Shown: one piece after another, positions 42,851-64,000 of the stretch | How the letters are laid out: each line of letters starts with the position of its first letter | How positions within the stretch are numbered: the first letter of the stretch is position 1 | Source: Chitinophaga fulva | GTDB taxonomy: Bacteria > Bacteroidota > Bacteroidia > Chitinophagales > Chitinophagaceae | Length of the DNA stretch: 64,000 nucleotides | Assembly (NCBI RefSeq): GCF_012927205.1 | Contig: NZ_JABBGC010000002.1 | Location: forward strand, 1,488,001 to 1,552,000 | Direction: 5' to 3' | The notes under the pieces: model-generated | Told to the model about the DNA's origin: nothing | Database searches by the model: none | What the model saw: the letters and a program-made list of their open reading frames with translations, nothing else | Position numbers and translations under genes: made by a program

Positions 42851-64000
<21,150 letters not shown>

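Overview
The window reads as a chromosomal segment of a Bacteroidota bacterium, most likely Chitinophaga or a close relative. It carries a SusC/SusD pair with an anti-sigma/ECF pair, type IX secretion (T9SS) sorting domains of both types, a PorP/SprF protein, promoter-like TAnnTTTG elements and lipoproteins with Bacteroidota-style lipoboxes. No rRNA, tRNA, CRISPR array or insertion sequence was seen. The species assignment is inference.

Region 1 (1-8.4 kb, all minus strand) is a compact RiPP (ribosomally made, modified peptide) cluster. In transcription order it holds a family 2 glycosyltransferase, a 69-residue double-glycine precursor whose core carries the nine-residue block CTCNNGSNY twice, a radical SAM/SPASM maturase, a helical protein of unknown role, a C39-peptidase ABC exporter, an unusually short membrane-fusion protein, a second radical SAM/SPASM protein with an altered GGEP motif, and a GlcNAc-type glycosyltransferase cut by the window edge. 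A perfect 12-bp hairpin separates precursor from maturase. The gene set predicts a radical-SAM-modified, possibly glycosylated, exported peptide. It is the best candidate here for an undescribed system.

Region 2 (8.7-14.5 kb) is mixed: an orphan barstar-like inhibitor, a possible 29-residue membrane peptide, a lipoprotein deiminase of the agmatine/peptidylarginine deiminase family, an AraC/GyrI-type regulator, a lipoprotein PI-PLC-like enzyme, a conserved hypothetical protein and what looks like the stump of an RHS/YD-type gene.

Region 3 (14.5-25.2 kb) has a secreted reprolysin-like metalloprotease with a T9SS type A tail, then one 2247-residue gene encoding FAAL-ACP-KS-AT-ACP-aminotransferase. 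That domain order matches the beta-amino fatty acid part of iturin/mycosubtilin synthetases, but no NRPS or release domain is in the same gene.

Region 4 (25.2-36.8 kb, minus) is a regulated outer-membrane uptake locus: ECF sigma factor, FecR anti-sigma, SusC with STN signalling domain, SusD, two tandem purple-acid-phosphatase-like enzymes, and two overlapping frames joined at a correctly phased TTTTTTA heptamer. Scavenging of phosphate from organic esters is the likely theme.

Region 5 (36.9-64 kb) has a GH2-family glycosidase on the plus strand, then a minus-strand T9SS surface module: a giant adhesin of more than 7000 residues (open at the window edge; about 36 Calx-beta repeats, six longer modules, a DUF11-like domain and a type B sorting domain), followed by PorP/SprF and an OmpA/PD40 protein. 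The many open frames on the opposite strand of the adhesin are shadows of its repetitive, biased codon usage.
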